Part shown: piece after piece, positions 45,920-55,215 of the stretch
Numbering within the stretch: the stretch's first letter is position 1
How the letters are laid out: each line of letters starts with the position of its first letter
Assembly (NCBI RefSeq): GCF_005405925.1
Contig: NZ_BJHV01000001.1
Span: forward strand, 1-64,000
Reading direction: 5' to 3'
Source of the DNA: Streptomyces antimycoticus
GTDB taxonomy: Bacteria > Actinomycetota > Actinomycetes > Streptomycetales > Streptomycetaceae
DNA length: 64,000 nt
Notes under the pieces: model-generated
Databases searched by the model: none
What the model was told of the DNA's origin: nothing
What the model saw: only the letters and a program-made list of their open reading frames with translations
Made by a program: the position numbers and the translations under genes

Positions 45920-46837
45920 TCAGAACACGCGGTCGCGCCGGATGTGGTGCGGGATCAGGTCGAGGAAGGCATGCAGCGCCCGCGTCGGCGGACGCGTCGC
46001 GGAGGCGACCACGCTGAGCGTCCAGGCCAGGCGGGCGTCCGCGAGGGGGACGGTACGAACGGCGTCCCCGGCCGCCGCGGCGAAGTCCGGGGGCAACAGC
46101 GCCACGCCCAGGCCGTGCGCCACGTAGTCCGCGATCGTGGTGATGTCCGAGACCTCGATGAGGACCCGCCGGAACAACTTCTCCTTCGTGAACGCGTCAT
46201 CCACGATCTGGCGTTGCCCGAAACCGACGGGCATGTCGACGAATGCTTCCCCGGCGACGTCGCTGAGCCGGACGCTCTTCCGGCGGGCCAGTGGGTGATC
46301 GGCGGGGACCAGCAGCTGGACCTCGTAGCGCTTGATGGCCATCGATTTGAGGTGTTCGTCCTTGATGTCGGCTCCCACGAAGGCCACGTCGACGTGGCTC
46401 TCCTTGATCCGCTCGATCAGCCCGGAGGCTCCCCGCTGGGAGGTCTCGGTACGCAACCGGACCTCGGGATGACGCCCGTGGAACTCACCGGCCAGCGCGG
46501 GTACGTCGATCACTGTCAGCCCGCTGAGGACGCCCACGGTGAGGCTGCCGCGCAGCCCCGTGGAGAGCGGCTCCACTGCCGCCCGGGCCCGGTCGAGTAC
46601 CTCGATCGCGGTCCGCGCCTCGGGGAGGAACGCTGAGCCGGCCTCCGTCAGTCTGACCGACCGCGTGGAGCGGAGGAGCAGTTCGGTCCGGAGTTCGTGC
46701 TCCAGGGCCTTGATGCCGGCCGAGAGCGTGGACTGAGTGACGTGCAGCCGCTGGGCCGCCCGCGTGAAGTTCAGCTCCTCAGCGACGGTGATGAAGTACT
46801 CCAGCCGCTTCTGGTCCACATCCCCATCCTCATTCAT
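45920..46837 (-). CDS. LysR-family transcriptional regulator
   Basis: 305 aa and intact. The HTH is RLEYFITVAEELNFTRAAQR with LHVTQSTLSAGIKALEHEL, followed by the periplasmic-binding-like effector domain (GSLTVGVLSGLTVIDVPALA, VDVAFVGADI, VLIEVSDITTIADYVAHGLG). The start chosen (MNEDGDVDQKRLEYF, 46837) fits family length; the in-frame 46906 would add an unlikely tail. It is divergent from the NmrA-like gene, with 11-bp repeats between, so it probably controls that gene and perhaps the two after it. Confidence 0.88.
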   Translation of the reverse strand: MNEDGDVDQKRLEYFITVAEELNFTRAAQRLHVTQSTLSAGIKALEHELRTELLLRSTRSVRLTEAGSAFLPEARTAIEVLDRARAAVEPLSTGLRGSLTVGVLSGLTVIDVPALAGEFHGRHPEVRLRTETSQRGASGLIERIKESHVDVAFVGADIKDEHLKSMAIKRYEVQLLVPADHPLARRKSVRLSDVAGEAFVDMPVGFGQRQIVDDAFTKEKLFRRVLIEVSDITTIADYVAHGLGVALLPPDFAAAAGDAVRTVPLADARLAWTLSVVASATRPPTRALHAFLDLIPHHIRRDRVF

Positions 46838-46930
46838 CGGTATATCCGATCGAGCATTCGAAAACATTCGTTGGACACGATAGCCGGGCGGCGCGACTGT
46901 TGCCATGCGGGCCGACGCCCCGACCAGGAC

Positions 46931-46963
46931 GTCAGCGAAACGTCAACGAAACGTCAACGAAAG
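46931..46963. repeat. Three 11-bp direct repeats in the LysR/NmrA intergenic region
   Basis: GTCAGCGAAAC, GTCAACGAAAC and GTCAACGAAAG follow each other without gaps at 46931-46963. The 11-base period puts one copy on each helical turn, on one DNA face. They end at the ribosome site of the gene at 46973. Confidence 0.6.
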
Positions 46964-46972
46964 AGGATGACC

Positions 46973-47850
46973 ATGCGCGTACTGCTCACCGGCGGCACCG
47001 GCTACATCGGAGCCGCGGTGCTCGATCGGGTCATCTCCAGGGGCCACCAGGTCACCGCCGTGGTCCGCTCCCCCGAGAAGGCCGAGCTGGTGCGGGCCAA
47101 GGGCACCGAGCCCGCGGTTGCCGACCTGGCAGACGCGACGCCCTGGAGAAACTCGCGGCTGCGAGCGACGGCGTGATCCACGTGGCGTCGCCGGGCGACG
47201 AAACCAGCGCGACCGTCGACGAGGTGGCCGTCACCAGCTTCCTGCGCGCGCTGCGGAACACCGGCCGGCCGTTCGTGCACACCACCGGCGTCTGGCTGCA
47301 CGGCAGCGGTTCGGCGATCACCGAGTCGGCCGGCATGAACGCCCCGCGGCTGACCGCCTGGCGGGTGCCGCTCGGCAAGCTCGTGCGCGACGCGCAGACC
47401 GTCCGGACCTCGGTCATCGCACCGGCGGTGGTGTACGGCCACGGCGGCGGTTTGCTGAACCTCGTCGCCGCTGGTCCTCGAACCGCCGGAAACACCCCGG
47501 CGCTCACCATGATCGGTCCCGGTGACCAGCACTGGAGCACCGTGCACGTGGACGACCTGGCCGAGCTTTACGTGCTCGCGCTGGAGAAGGCCCCGGCCGG
47601 TACGTACTTCATCGGCGCCAGCGGCGCGAACCCGACCGTACGGGAGATCACCGAAGCGGTGAGCCGCTCTGTCGGCCTGGCCGGACGCGTCGAGCCCGAA
47701 CCGGTCGTGCAGACGCTCGACCGGCTCGGCCTGCTCGGCGAGGCTCTTCTCCTCGACCAGCAGGCTTCGGGCGACACGGCCCGGCGTGTCCTGGGCTGGT
47801 CCCCCACGGGGCCGTCGGTCCTCGACGACATCGCGCGTACGGACTTCTGA
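46973..47850 (+). pseudogene. NAD-dependent epimerase/NmrA-like oxidoreductase with one frame break
   Basis: MRVLLTGGTGYIGAAVLDRV is a Rossmann start (GGTGYIG). After ADLADA the frame is lost; the correct reading (ALEKLAAASDGVIHVASPGD) continues one frame back, through RPFVHTTGVWLHG and VIAPAVVYGHGGG to the TGA at 47850. Adding a G in GACGCGACGCC near 47136 restores a protein of about 292 aa. The active-site Tyr-x3-Lys of true epimerases is not evident, so atypical SDR/NmrA-like is safer. It is likely first in an operon with the transporter and amidohydrolase. Confidence 0.75.
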
Positions 47851-47956
47851 GGGAGACCCGCGCCCCGGGCCCCGCCGCAGGCGGGACCCGACCGACCATC
47901 AGCGGCCGGGTCGACCGGGCCCTGTCCGGCCGCACCCCTTCTTGAGGAACTTCGAC

Positions 47957-48997
47957 ATGAGCACTCCCACCGCACCACCCGGGTCAGGTCATCGCCGTCC
48001 TGCCGGGCCCGGTCCTCAGTCGGTGGAACGCTCCCGCCCATCCGTGCCTCGCGGCGGCTCGCCGGCCGTCGTGGCAGCCATCGCAGCCGGCATGGTGGTG
48101 CCGGTACAGGCCCGTCTGAACGGCGAGCTGAGTCATCGCCTCGACGACGGCATAGCCGCGGCGGCGATCAGTTTCTCGGGCGGACTCGTCCTGCTGTCCC
48201 TCCTCGCGCTCTTCTCCCCCGGGCTGCGCGGCGCGCTGCGCAGCCTGGCCGGCGCTTCACGGGACAGTCGGTTCCCCCGCCGGTACCTGCTGGCCGGGGT
48301 GCTCGGCGGCACGTTCGCCCTGGCCCAGTCCACCGCCGCGCTGGTCACTGGAATCGCCGTGTTCACGGTGTCGGCCATCGCCGGTCAGACCTTCGGCGGT
48401 CTGATCGTGGACAGCCGCGGTATCGGCGGCGGCCTGCGGCAGCGCCCGGGCGCTGCCCGGCTCACGAGAGCGGCCGTCATCCTGGTGGCCGCAATCGTGT
48501 CCGCCCTGCCCCGTTTCGCCGAAGCCCCCGCGCCGGCCACGATCATCCTGCCGGCCCTCGCCGCCCTCGCCGCCGGCTTCCTCCTCGGTGTGCAGCAAGC
48601 CCTGAACGGAGCGACGACGGCCGCGTCGGGCTCGCCGCTCGCAGCGACCTGGCTCAACTTCCTTGTCGGTGCGGTGTTCCTCGTCGCGGCGTGGGGGGTG
48701 AAAACACTCGTGCAGGGGAGCGTGGGCCACCCGCTGCCCACCAGCTTGTGGGTCTACCTCGGTGGTCTGTGCGGCGTGGTGTTCATCGGCGCCTCGGCGT
48801 TCCTGGTACGCCGGATCGGTGTCCTGCTGCTGAGCATGGCCTCCATCGCGGGGCAGCTCGCCGGTTCGATCGTCCTGGACTTCCTGGTCCCTTCGGGCGG
48901 TCGGTCCCCCTCCGTCCTCACCGTCCTCGGCGCGGTGCTCACGTTCGGCGCCGTCTGGATTGCCTCCCGGCGCCCACATGGCACCACCGCGAAGTGA
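47957..48997 (+). CDS. DMT-superfamily transporter, tandem DUF606 (YdcZ-like)
   Basis: A 346-aa membrane protein made of two DUF606-type halves of about five TM helices each. The first half opens AVVAAIAAGMVVPVQARLNG and the second FLLGVQQALNGATTAA; both contain the small-residue-rich core repeats (VSAIAGQTFGGLIVDSRG, SMASIAGQLAGSIVLDFLVP). The first 35 residues are Pro/Arg-rich and cytoplasmic. The start ATG 47957 has a GAGGAAC ribosome site. It is followed closely by an amidohydrolase, so it may import or export that enzyme's substrate. Confidence 0.82.
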   Translation: MSTPTAPPGSGHRRPAGPGPQSVERSRPSVPRGGSPAVVAAIAAGMVVPVQARLNGELSHRLDDGIAAAAISFSGGLVLLSLLALFSPGLRGALRSLAGASRDSRFPRRYLLAGVLGGTFALAQSTAALVTGIAVFTVSAIAGQTFGGLIVDSRGIGGGLRQRPGAARLTRAAVILVAAIVSALPRFAEAPAPATIILPALAALAAGFLLGVQQALNGATTAASGSPLAATWLNFLVGAVFLVAAWGVKTLVQGSVGHPLPTSLWVYLGGLCGVVFIGASAFLVRRIGVLLLSMASIAGQLAGSIVLDFLVPSGGRSPSVLTVLGAVLTFGAVWIASRRPHGTTAK

Positions 48998-49095
48998 CCC
49001 ACGTCCGCGCCCGGACCGGACGCCGACCCGACCCACCACCCCTCTCCCGGTGAACAAGCAACACAGTGCCGCCCACGGCACGAAAGGAACCACAG

Positions 49096-50481
49096 ATGTC
49101 CCAGAACCAGCCGCAGAACAAGGAACGCATCCTGATCAAGGGCGCGTACCTGATGACGCAGGACAACAAGCTCGGCAACTTCGTGGGCGACGTCCTCGTC
49201 GCCGACGGGAGGATCCTCGAGATCGGCCGGGACCTGTCCGACGACCGGGCCAGGGTCATCAACGGCACAGGGAACGCCGTGCTGCCCGGTTTCATTGATA
49301 CCCATCGCCACAACTGGCAGGGGGCGCTGCGCAACCTCGGCCCCGCCTGGACCTACCAGGAGTACCGCAGCCAGGTGCAAATCGGCCTCGGACAGTACTT
49401 CGATCCCCGGGACGTACACATCGGCAACCTGGCGGCGGACCTGATGTCCCTCGACTCCGGGGTGACGACCGTGCGGGACGAGTCGCACATCAGCAACAGC
49501 CCCGAGCACTCGGACGCGGCAATCGCCGCGCACTGGGAGTCGGGCATCCGTGCCGTCTTCGACCACGGCTGGCCATCGACGGAGGCCGAGCAGTGGCAGT
49601 TCGGCAGTGACCGCACACACCCCGACGACATCCGGCGCATCCGCAACGAGGTGCTCTCCGACGACTCGGCGCGGGTGACCCTCAACGCAATGCTCCGCGG
49701 ACCGGAGCTGTCCACCCCCGATGTGTCCGAGCGAGACATCCGGCTCGCCCGTGAGCTGGGCCTGCGCATCAGCATGCACGTGGGCCTCGGCGAGTGGGGG
49801 GCGGAGCAGCAGGCCGTACGGCAGCTGGAGGAGGCCGGGCTGCTCGCCCCGGACATGACGTTCATCCATCTGTGCACGTCGACCCACGAGGAGCTGAGAA
49901 TGCTGGCCGCCCGCGACGCCACCGCGTCCGTGGCCGGCGCCCTGGAGGTCTTCATGCCGGGCCTGGGCCAGCCGGCCACCAACCGGCTGCTGGCCGCCGG
50001 TGTCCGCCCGAACCTCAGCGTGGACACCGAGACGATCGTGAGCGGTGACATGTTCGGTGTCATGCGGGCGACACTCGCCTACCAGCAACTGATCCTCGCC
50101 GGTGCGGCCGGGCCCATGGACCGTGTTCCCGGCCTGCCCACGTTCGACGCCGCCGACTTGCTGTCCTTCGCGACCATCGAGGGCGCACGGGCCGCAGGGA
50201 TCGACGACCGCACCGGCAGCCTGACCCCGGGCAAGGAGGCCGACCTGATCATGGTCCGCCTCGATCACGCCAACATGCTGCCCGCCACGGACGTCGCGGC
50301 CACGGACGTCGCGGCCACGATCGTCGCGGGCGGCCACGCCGGCAATGTCGACCTGGTCGTGGTGGCCGGTGACGTCCTCAAGGAGAATGGTGTGCTGAAG
50401 GGAGGCGACGCCGTCTTCGACGAGGCCGCGGCCTCCCGTGACCGGCTCTTCCGCGCCGCCGGTCTGCCGCTCCCGGTCTGA
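49096..50481 (+). CDS. Amidohydrolase-family metal-dependent hydrolase (TrzN/cytosine-deaminase-like)
   Basis: 461 aa. The family metal motif is GFIDTHRHNWQG (His70, His72). A later His occurs in ISMHVGLG, another in FIHLCTS, and Asp in LSVDTE. The usual SLTPGKEADLIMV end precedes a C-terminal strand. This fits the ATZ/TRZ deaminase branch acting on cyclic or N-heterocyclic amides; the exact substrate is unknown. The ATG at 49096 has AAAGGAAC at good spacing. A 15-bp tandem duplication near its end adds the repeated ATDVA. Confidence 0.88.
   Translation: MSQNQPQNKERILIKGAYLMTQDNKLGNFVGDVLVADGRILEIGRDLSDDRARVINGTGNAVLPGFIDTHRHNWQGALRNLGPAWTYQEYRSQVQIGLGQYFDPRDVHIGNLAADLMSLDSGVTTVRDESHISNSPEHSDAAIAAHWESGIRAVFDHGWPSTEAEQWQFGSDRTHPDDIRRIRNEVLSDDSARVTLNAMLRGPELSTPDVSERDIRLARELGLRISMHVGLGEWGAEQQAVRQLEEAGLLAPDMTFIHLCTSTHEELRMLAARDATASVAGALEVFMPGLGQPATNRLLAAGVRPNLSVDTETIVSGDMFGVMRATLAYQQLILAGAAGPMDRVPGLPTFDAADLLSFATIEGARAAGIDDRTGSLTPGKEADLIMVRLDHANMLPATDVAATDVAATIVAGGHAGNVDLVVVAGDVLKENGVLKGGDAVFDEAAASRDRLFRAAGLPLPV
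50284..50328 (+). repeat. 15-bp in-frame tandem repeat inside the amidohydrolase gene
   Basis: GCCACGGACGTCGCG occurs at 50284-50298 and 50299-50313, then a two-base variant at 50314-50328. It encodes repeated ATDVA in the C-terminal part and keeps the frame. Confidence 0.7.
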
Positions 50482-50881
50482 GCTGACCGCCGGGCAGGCG
50501 CGGGGCCGGCGCAAGGGACCCGTTCCGGCCTGCCGGCCTGGTGGGCCGCCGGCGCCCGCCGTCAGCCCGTAGACGCGGCCTCCCGAGTACGGACCGGCGC
50601 CTCGGACACCGCTGGCCGCAGGGCCGGGTCGGCGGCCGCCGAGGCGAAGCCGGCGTCGCCGGGCGCGGGCGGCAGGACAAGTAGGGTGCGCACGTTCCGC
50701 CCGGCACCTCCGTGTCGGCCGCCGCGATCAGCTTCGGTGCACTCCAGCGCAGCTTGGTGCCGTACGCCGGGGCGTCGAGGACGACGTCCAGGCGGCCGGT
50801 GTCCGCATCGAACGCCACCGCGCGGGCGTGGCCGGCGAGTGTGGATTGCGACATCGGTACCGGCACCAGGAGGCCCTCGTT
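50482..50881. other. Unassigned; weak minus-strand protein-like frame
   Basis: Between 50.70 and 50.90 kb the minus strand reads INEGLLVPVPMSQSTLAGHA and ADTGRLDVVLDAPAYGTKLR, which looks like a piece of a real protein, but it has no start and no recognisable family. Confidence 0.35.
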
Positions 50882-51040
50882 GATCCACGTAACGCCCCGC
50901 TGACCCCGACCGGCAGGCTGCGTCTGGCCCGGTACGTCGTAGACGAGGGGTGGCCGCTGCGCCGGGCCGCCAAACGGTTCCAGGTCAGCCACACCACCGC
51001 CGCCCGCTGGGCCAGGCGCTACCCGGCACGGGGCAGCGGG
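50882..51040 (+). pseudogene. IS481-family transposase N-terminal remnant
   Basis: RNAPLTPTGRLRLARYVVDE and GWPLRRAAKRFQVSHTTAAR are the HTH opening of IS481 transposases. The match ends near 51040 and nothing of the catalytic core follows. The adjoining sequence is the tail of the XRE-type pseudogene, so this is an old insertion scar. Confidence 0.65.
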
Positions 51041-51099
51041 CTCTCCGCCTCGGCGACGAGCTGCCCGGCGGCCCGGCGGCCCGGCGGGCGACCTCGTCG

Positions 51100-51543
51100 C
51101 CGTCCGGACGGGTGGCCGTGCCCTGGGGTCGCCCAGCAGCACCGCCCACGCCGGAGTCCAGGACAGCAAGGTCCAGTCAGCACTGAACACGCCCACAGGG
51201 AACTCACCGAGGCGAGTCAGCATTCGTTGGACCCCTGCCGGAACATGCGTGGAGATCGTCCCCTCCTGTGGCGGGAGGAGACCGGCCAGCCGTTAGGCGT
51301 GATCGCGCTCCAGGGGTTGCAGTTGCAGTGCCCTGGCCAGGCTCGCGACGAACTGCGCCGAAGGGCTCGTGGCGCGCCCCTGCTCCAGCCGCACCACATA
51401 GTCGACCGACAGCCCGCGAGTTCGGCCAGCTCCTCGCGTCGCAACCCCACCGCACGTCGTCCGGGCCGCGAGGTCCGCCCGACGTCGGTGGGAGAGAGCC
51501 GGTCGCGCCAGCGGCGCAATGCCGTGCCAAGGGTCTCGTCCAA
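51100..51543 (-). pseudogene. XRE-family regulator with MmyB-like ligand domain, degraded
   Basis: The gene opens MDETLGTALRRWRDRLSPTD and VGLRREELAELAG, loses one base near 51433, and continues LSVDYVVRLEQGRATSPSAQ in the next frame. A TAA replaces an expected Tyr codon after ERDHA (near 51298), then the frame goes on RLAGLLPPQEGTI to MLTRLGEFPVGVFSADWTLL and WAVLLGDP, the MmyB-like ligand domain. The end of the gene is lost at the IS481 scar. At least two lesions make it non-functional. Confidence 0.7.
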
Positions 51544-51857
51544 TCGTCAATGTGTCGAGCGGCATGGGGTCCTTCGGGGCCACCCACGACGCCGAGCGCG
51601 TCGAGGGCCGGGCCATCGCGCCGCTGTACACGGCGTCGAAGGCTGCCGTGACCATGCTGACCACGCAGTACGCGAAGTCCTGGCCGGCCGTGAAGGTGAA
51701 CGCGGCCGACCCGGGCTACACCGCGACCGACTTCACCGGGCACAGCGGCCCGCAGACAGTGACCGAGGGGACCGACGCGATCGTCGAACTCGCCACCATC
51801 GGGACGGATGGACCGACCGGAACCTTCCGTGACCGCCACGGTGAGATGCCCTGGTGA
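51540..51857 (+). pseudogene. SDR oxidoreductase C-terminal fragment
   Basis: IVNVSSGMGSFGATHDAE contains the catalytic Ser strand and IAPLYTASKAAVTMLTTQYA the Tyr-x3-Lys; ADPGYTATDFTGH follows to a normal-looking end (GEMPW). The N-terminal NAD(P)-binding half is absent. The fragment begins exactly where the divergent XRE-type gene starts, suggesting the regulator and this SDR were neighbours before a deletion. Confidence 0.7.
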
Positions 51858-52288
51858 TCCACCCCTGAATCCGGGGCACGACCGGCACGGACGAGGGTTC
51901 CAGAGTGTCGAACTCGTGCCGAGGTCCTTCATCTCGCCGGGCATGCGCCCAGGGTCGCCTTGGCCATCGAGGCCGCGACCGGAGGGGGTGAGAGCGCGGA
52001 CGATGGTGAGCGTGGCGGTATCGGCCAGTGTGGCGCTGGTGGCGTGCGCGTGCGGTCCGGAGAGAGCGAAGGAGGACACCCGGCCCGAAGCCTTCGCAGC
52101 CGTCCGCGTCCACGCGGGCAGAAGAGCCGTCGGCCACGCGGTCCGCGTCCGCTCGGACCGAGAAGCCGTCGGCCACCCCGACCGGCGACCAGCATCGGTG
52201 GCCGCCGATCGTATCGGGCTTTCCCAGTCCCGTTCGACGAGCCCGCGACGGCCAGTCCACACGTACAGCCCAGCCCGCAGCGACGGCC
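51858..52288. other. No gene seen
   Basis: Only high-GC shadow frames are present. Confidence 0.4.
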
Positions 52289-52444
52289 CTACCAGTAGTG
52301 TCGGCGCCCGCCGATCGCGTGGCCGAGGGCACCCATGGCCCACAGGATCGCTCCGATGACGAGAAGGACGATCCCAATGGTCCAGAGAACGCTGATGCCG
52401 GTCACGAATCCGACGACGAGGAGAATGATCCCCAAGGTGATCAT
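52289..52444 (-). CDS. DUF6131-like small membrane protein
   Basis: A 51-aa protein beginning MITLGIILLVVGFVTGISVL and ending HAIGGRRHYW. Two hydrophobic helices with a short turn match the small DUF6131 proteins of Streptomyces, often stress-linked. A GGAGGG ribosome site stands 4-5 bases before the ATG at 52444, and the codon use is consistent with expression. The role is unknown, probably in the membrane. It appears monocistronic. Confidence 0.75.
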   Translation of the reverse strand: MITLGIILLVVGFVTGISVLWTIGIVLLVIGAILWAMGALGHAIGGRRHYW

Positions 52445-52786
52445 GGAACCCTCCACTCCTTCAGGGATGCCCCACTTCCACTATTGCCCCCGAGCAGCCT
52501 CACGGCCAACGGGCCGGGCCCCACACCCTGAGGGGAACTCCCTGACGGAAACTCCCCCACTGCGCCCACTTTCCGAGGGTCCGGGCATCCAAGAAATCGC
52601 CGGGCACTACTCGCTGATGCGTCTCACGGGCCCCGGAGGCACCATGCTCCCCAGCGGAGTAATCGTGACGATGCCGACCGTCCAAAAGGCCGCGCTTTCC
52701 GCCCACCGCGCCGCCGTCCGGCTTTTACCGGCAATGCCGATGACCCCCTCACGGCCAGGTACGGCTGGCGACAATTGCGTGCGGGT
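52445..52786. other. No gene seen
   Basis: No frame with protein character on either strand. Confidence 0.4.
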
Positions 52787-52916
52787 TCAGTGACGGCCGT
52801 GCGCGGTGTCCGATGCTCCGCCGAAGAGCCGAGCCACAGCCCGGAAAGGCAGCGTGACGACGGTGGCGATGGCCCCACCGATGGCCTGGATGACATCTGC
52901 AATCGCCCTGAAACAT
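52787..52916 (-). pseudogene. Small LPFRAVARLFGG-type protein, frame broken at its second codon
   Basis: After a GGAGGT ribosome site and an ATG at 52916, the expected reading MFRAIADVIQAIGGAIATVV is obtained only if one base near 52909 is dropped. It continues TLPFRAVARLFGGASDTAHG to the TGA at 52787. About 42 aa, one hydrophobic helix then a basic amphipathic tail. It resembles tiny conserved Streptomyces proteins of unknown role. Confidence 0.4.
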
Positions 52917-53207
52917 AAGTACGAACCTCCATTGGGCCGCCATAGCGAAGCCCTGGTGGCAACTGCCGCGGTATGGCCGCTCATCAAGCGCGTTCCCGAT
53001 CATCAGGTGAGGAAACGGCGTCTCGCCGGGCGCTTCGAACAGATATGGCGGACAGCCGCTGACCCGCTATGGCGACACCCGATTCAGGGATCTAGTGCCG
53101 AAGTGTCTTGGCCGCAGTTTCGCTACGGTACGCGCGAACTGGTCGGCTACCGATCCGGACTGGAGATCGTCAAGCCCCGCTGAGCCGGAAAGGAGGCCCT
53201 TGGCTCC

Positions 53208-53690
53208 ATGGCAAATGGTTTGTGCACGGCGCCATGGGGCACCCAGGGCATTCGGTTCCTCTTAGCTGCCTTCGGCTCGATCGACATCCTCGTCATCAAT
53301 GCCGCCTTCCAGATGGCACAGTCCCAGGGTCTGGAAGACATCACCACCGAGCAGTTCGACCGCGTGATGCGCACGAATCTGTACGGTATGTTCTGGCTCT
53401 GCACGATGTTCCTGCCGTATATCCCGGAAGGCGGCAGCATCATCAACACCACATCGGTGCAGGCGTACAAGCCCAGCGCTCATCTGCTCGACTACGCAAC
53501 GACCAAGGGCGCCATCGTGACCTTCACCCGGGGCCTCGCGGGGAACCTGGCGGAGTGCGGCATCCGTGTGAACGCCGTGGCCCCGGGCCCGGTGTGGACA
53601 CCTCTGATCCCCGCCACCTTGCCCGACACCTCGAGGTTCGGCGAGCAAAGCCCTCTTCGGCGCCCGGCCCAGCCCGGGTTCACTCGGTGA
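53208..53690 (+). pseudogene. SDR oxidoreductase, truncated at both ends
   Basis: FGSIDILVINAAFQMAQSQG, FDRVMRTNLYGMFWLC, IINTTSVQAYKPS, LLDYATTKGAIVTFTRGLAG and VNAVAPGPVWTPLIPAT are the middle and late SDR segments, with the catalytic Tyr-x3-Lys intact. The first part (TGxxxGIG) is missing, replaced by unrelated residues after the ATG at 53208. Past SRFGEQSPL the sequence turns to RRPAQPGFTR and stops, so the C-terminus is lost. It is a different SDR from the one at 51.5 kb. Confidence 0.7.
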
Positions 53691-53887
53691 AGGCGATCTC
53701 GGCGGCCGGTTCGGGCCGAACCGCCTCAGTCGAACGCCACCTGCTCCGCTCCCCTGCGCGGGATGCGCACGCGTCATGCCGTGGTGGCGAGGCCCGGCGA
53801 CGCAGCCGTCACCCGCCCCGGATCCTGCGAGAGGTTCCATCGTGCACGCCTTCGTCTTGACGACGGCGAATGGCCGCCAGCGCCGGG

Positions 53888-54232
53888 TCAGCGCCCCTCA
53901 TGCGACTCGGCGGCGAGGGTGGTTACGTGCCCGGCCTCCTGGTGCGCCAGGAGTGACAGCAGGTCTGCGACAGTGGCGCCGACATCTGCCGGATGACGCA
54001 GAGACGTGTCGGGCGCGATGCGGTAGACATTCGACCGGCCCTGCCGGACGCGGGTGAGGTATCCGCCCTCTTCGAGGTCGGCGATGATCTTCTGCACGGC
54101 GCGTTCAGTGAGCTGGCAGCGGGCGGCGATGTCGCGGACACGGATCGTGTGATCTTCAAAGATCGCGATCAGTACCCGGGCGTGGTTAGTCAAGAACGTC
54201 CAGCCTGCATGCGGTTCCGGTGTTCGATCCAT
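53888..54232 (-). CDS. Winged-helix transcriptional regulator (MarR/ArsR-like)
   Basis: A 114-aa protein that is mostly one winged HTH: LTNHARVLIAIFEDHTIRVR, DIAARCQLTERAVQKIIADL (recognition helix) and EEGGYLTRVRQGRSNVYRI (wing). The C-terminal part (LSLLAHQEAGHV) may dimerise. No metal-binding Cys pair is seen. It faces the STAS-ANTAR gene at 54361 across 128 bases and may regulate it. Confidence 0.82.
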   Translation of the reverse strand: MDRTPEPHAGWTFLTNHARVLIAIFEDHTIRVRDIAARCQLTERAVQKIIADLEEGGYLTRVRQGRSNVYRIAPDTSLRHPADVGATVADLLSLLAHQEAGHVTTLAAESHEGR

Positions 54233-54360
54233 GTCGCCACGATACGGCGCCTGATTCGCGCATTCAAAAACAGGAACTACATTTCATGTAATGGTTGACG
54301 TGAACCAGAGTTATGGTGATCCTGGGAGCACAGAGACGACGGTATGCACCGGGAGCCCCC

Positions 54361-55215
54361 ATGTCCCATCACACGGCCCTTGCCCGAGACGAGGGGCCCT
54401 GCATGGAGCGCGTCACCGCTCTACAGGGCATGCGGCCGCCGGTGCCCGTGACACTGAATGTCGACGCGGTCGGCGACCGGCTCATCGTGACAGCGTCCGG
54501 CGAGTTCGACCTGGAGAGCGGTCAGGTACTGCAGCAGACGCTGAGCGATGCACTGGACCACGCTGTGGGCGGCCTGGAACTGGATCTCGCAGGAGTCGAG
54601 TTCTGCGACTGCTCCACCCTCAACGTTCTGCTGCGCGTGCGCCACCGCGCCCTCCAGGCATCCAAGAGCTTCATCCTGTGTGCCACCAGCCCGGCCGTGG
54701 CCCGCCTGCTCGCCCTGACCAACACCCTTCCACTCTTCACCGCCGGCGAGGAGGGGACGGCCGAACATCTGGCCCCCTCATCCCATCCCCCGCACGTCGA
54801 GGCGAGAGATCCGCCCGATTGCGCCGGCGAGGAAGATGCGGTCACAGCCGTACAGCACACGCCGTCCTCGGAACGGCTGCCACGGATAGCAAAATCATCC
54901 GGCGACGATCAAGCGGCCGAGAACACCCAACTGCGTCGGGCCATGCAGACCCGACCAACGATCGATATGGCGCGCGGCATCCTCATGGCATCGTTCCAGC
55001 TGACCAGCCAGCAATCCTGGCAGGTACTGGTGACCGCCTCCCAGCACAGCAACATCAAAGTGCGCCTGATCGCCGACGCACTCACGCAGACCTTCAACGG
55101 CCAAGCCCTGCCCGAACCCCTCGCCGACCACCTGGCTGCTGCGGTACGAGCACACGGACCCCGGCCCAGTAGGCAGCGCGCCCAAGTCCCACTGAATCCT
55201 CTTCCTCGGCGATAG
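54361..55215 (+). CDS. STAS-ANTAR protein (anti-sigma antagonist domain plus RNA-binding antiterminator domain)
   Basis: 284 aa. The STAS domain is at about 25-125: GDRLIVTASGEFDLESGQVL and LDLAGVEFCDCSTLNVLLRV. The Ser in the DCST loop is the site usually phosphorylated by an anti-sigma kinase. The C-terminal ANTAR domain (about 195-250) reads AMQTRPTIDMARGILMASFQ and TASQHSNIKVRLIADALTQT, an RNA-binding three-helix bundle. The start ATG at 54361 has a GGGAG site; 54403 is possible. Fusion of these two activities links partner switching to antitermination. A SpoIIE-type phosphatase lies at 28 kb. Confidence 0.85.
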   Translation: MSHHTALARDEGPCMERVTALQGMRPPVPVTLNVDAVGDRLIVTASGEFDLESGQVLQQTLSDALDHAVGGLELDLAGVEFCDCSTLNVLLRVRHRALQASKSFILCATSPAVARLLALTNTLPLFTAGEEGTAEHLAPSSHPPHVEARDPPDCAGEEDAVTAVQHTPSSERLPRIAKSSGDDQAAENTQLRRAMQTRPTIDMARGILMASFQLTSQQSWQVLVTASQHSNIKVRLIADALTQTFNGQALPEPLADHLAAAVRAHGPRPSRQRAQVPLNPLPRR

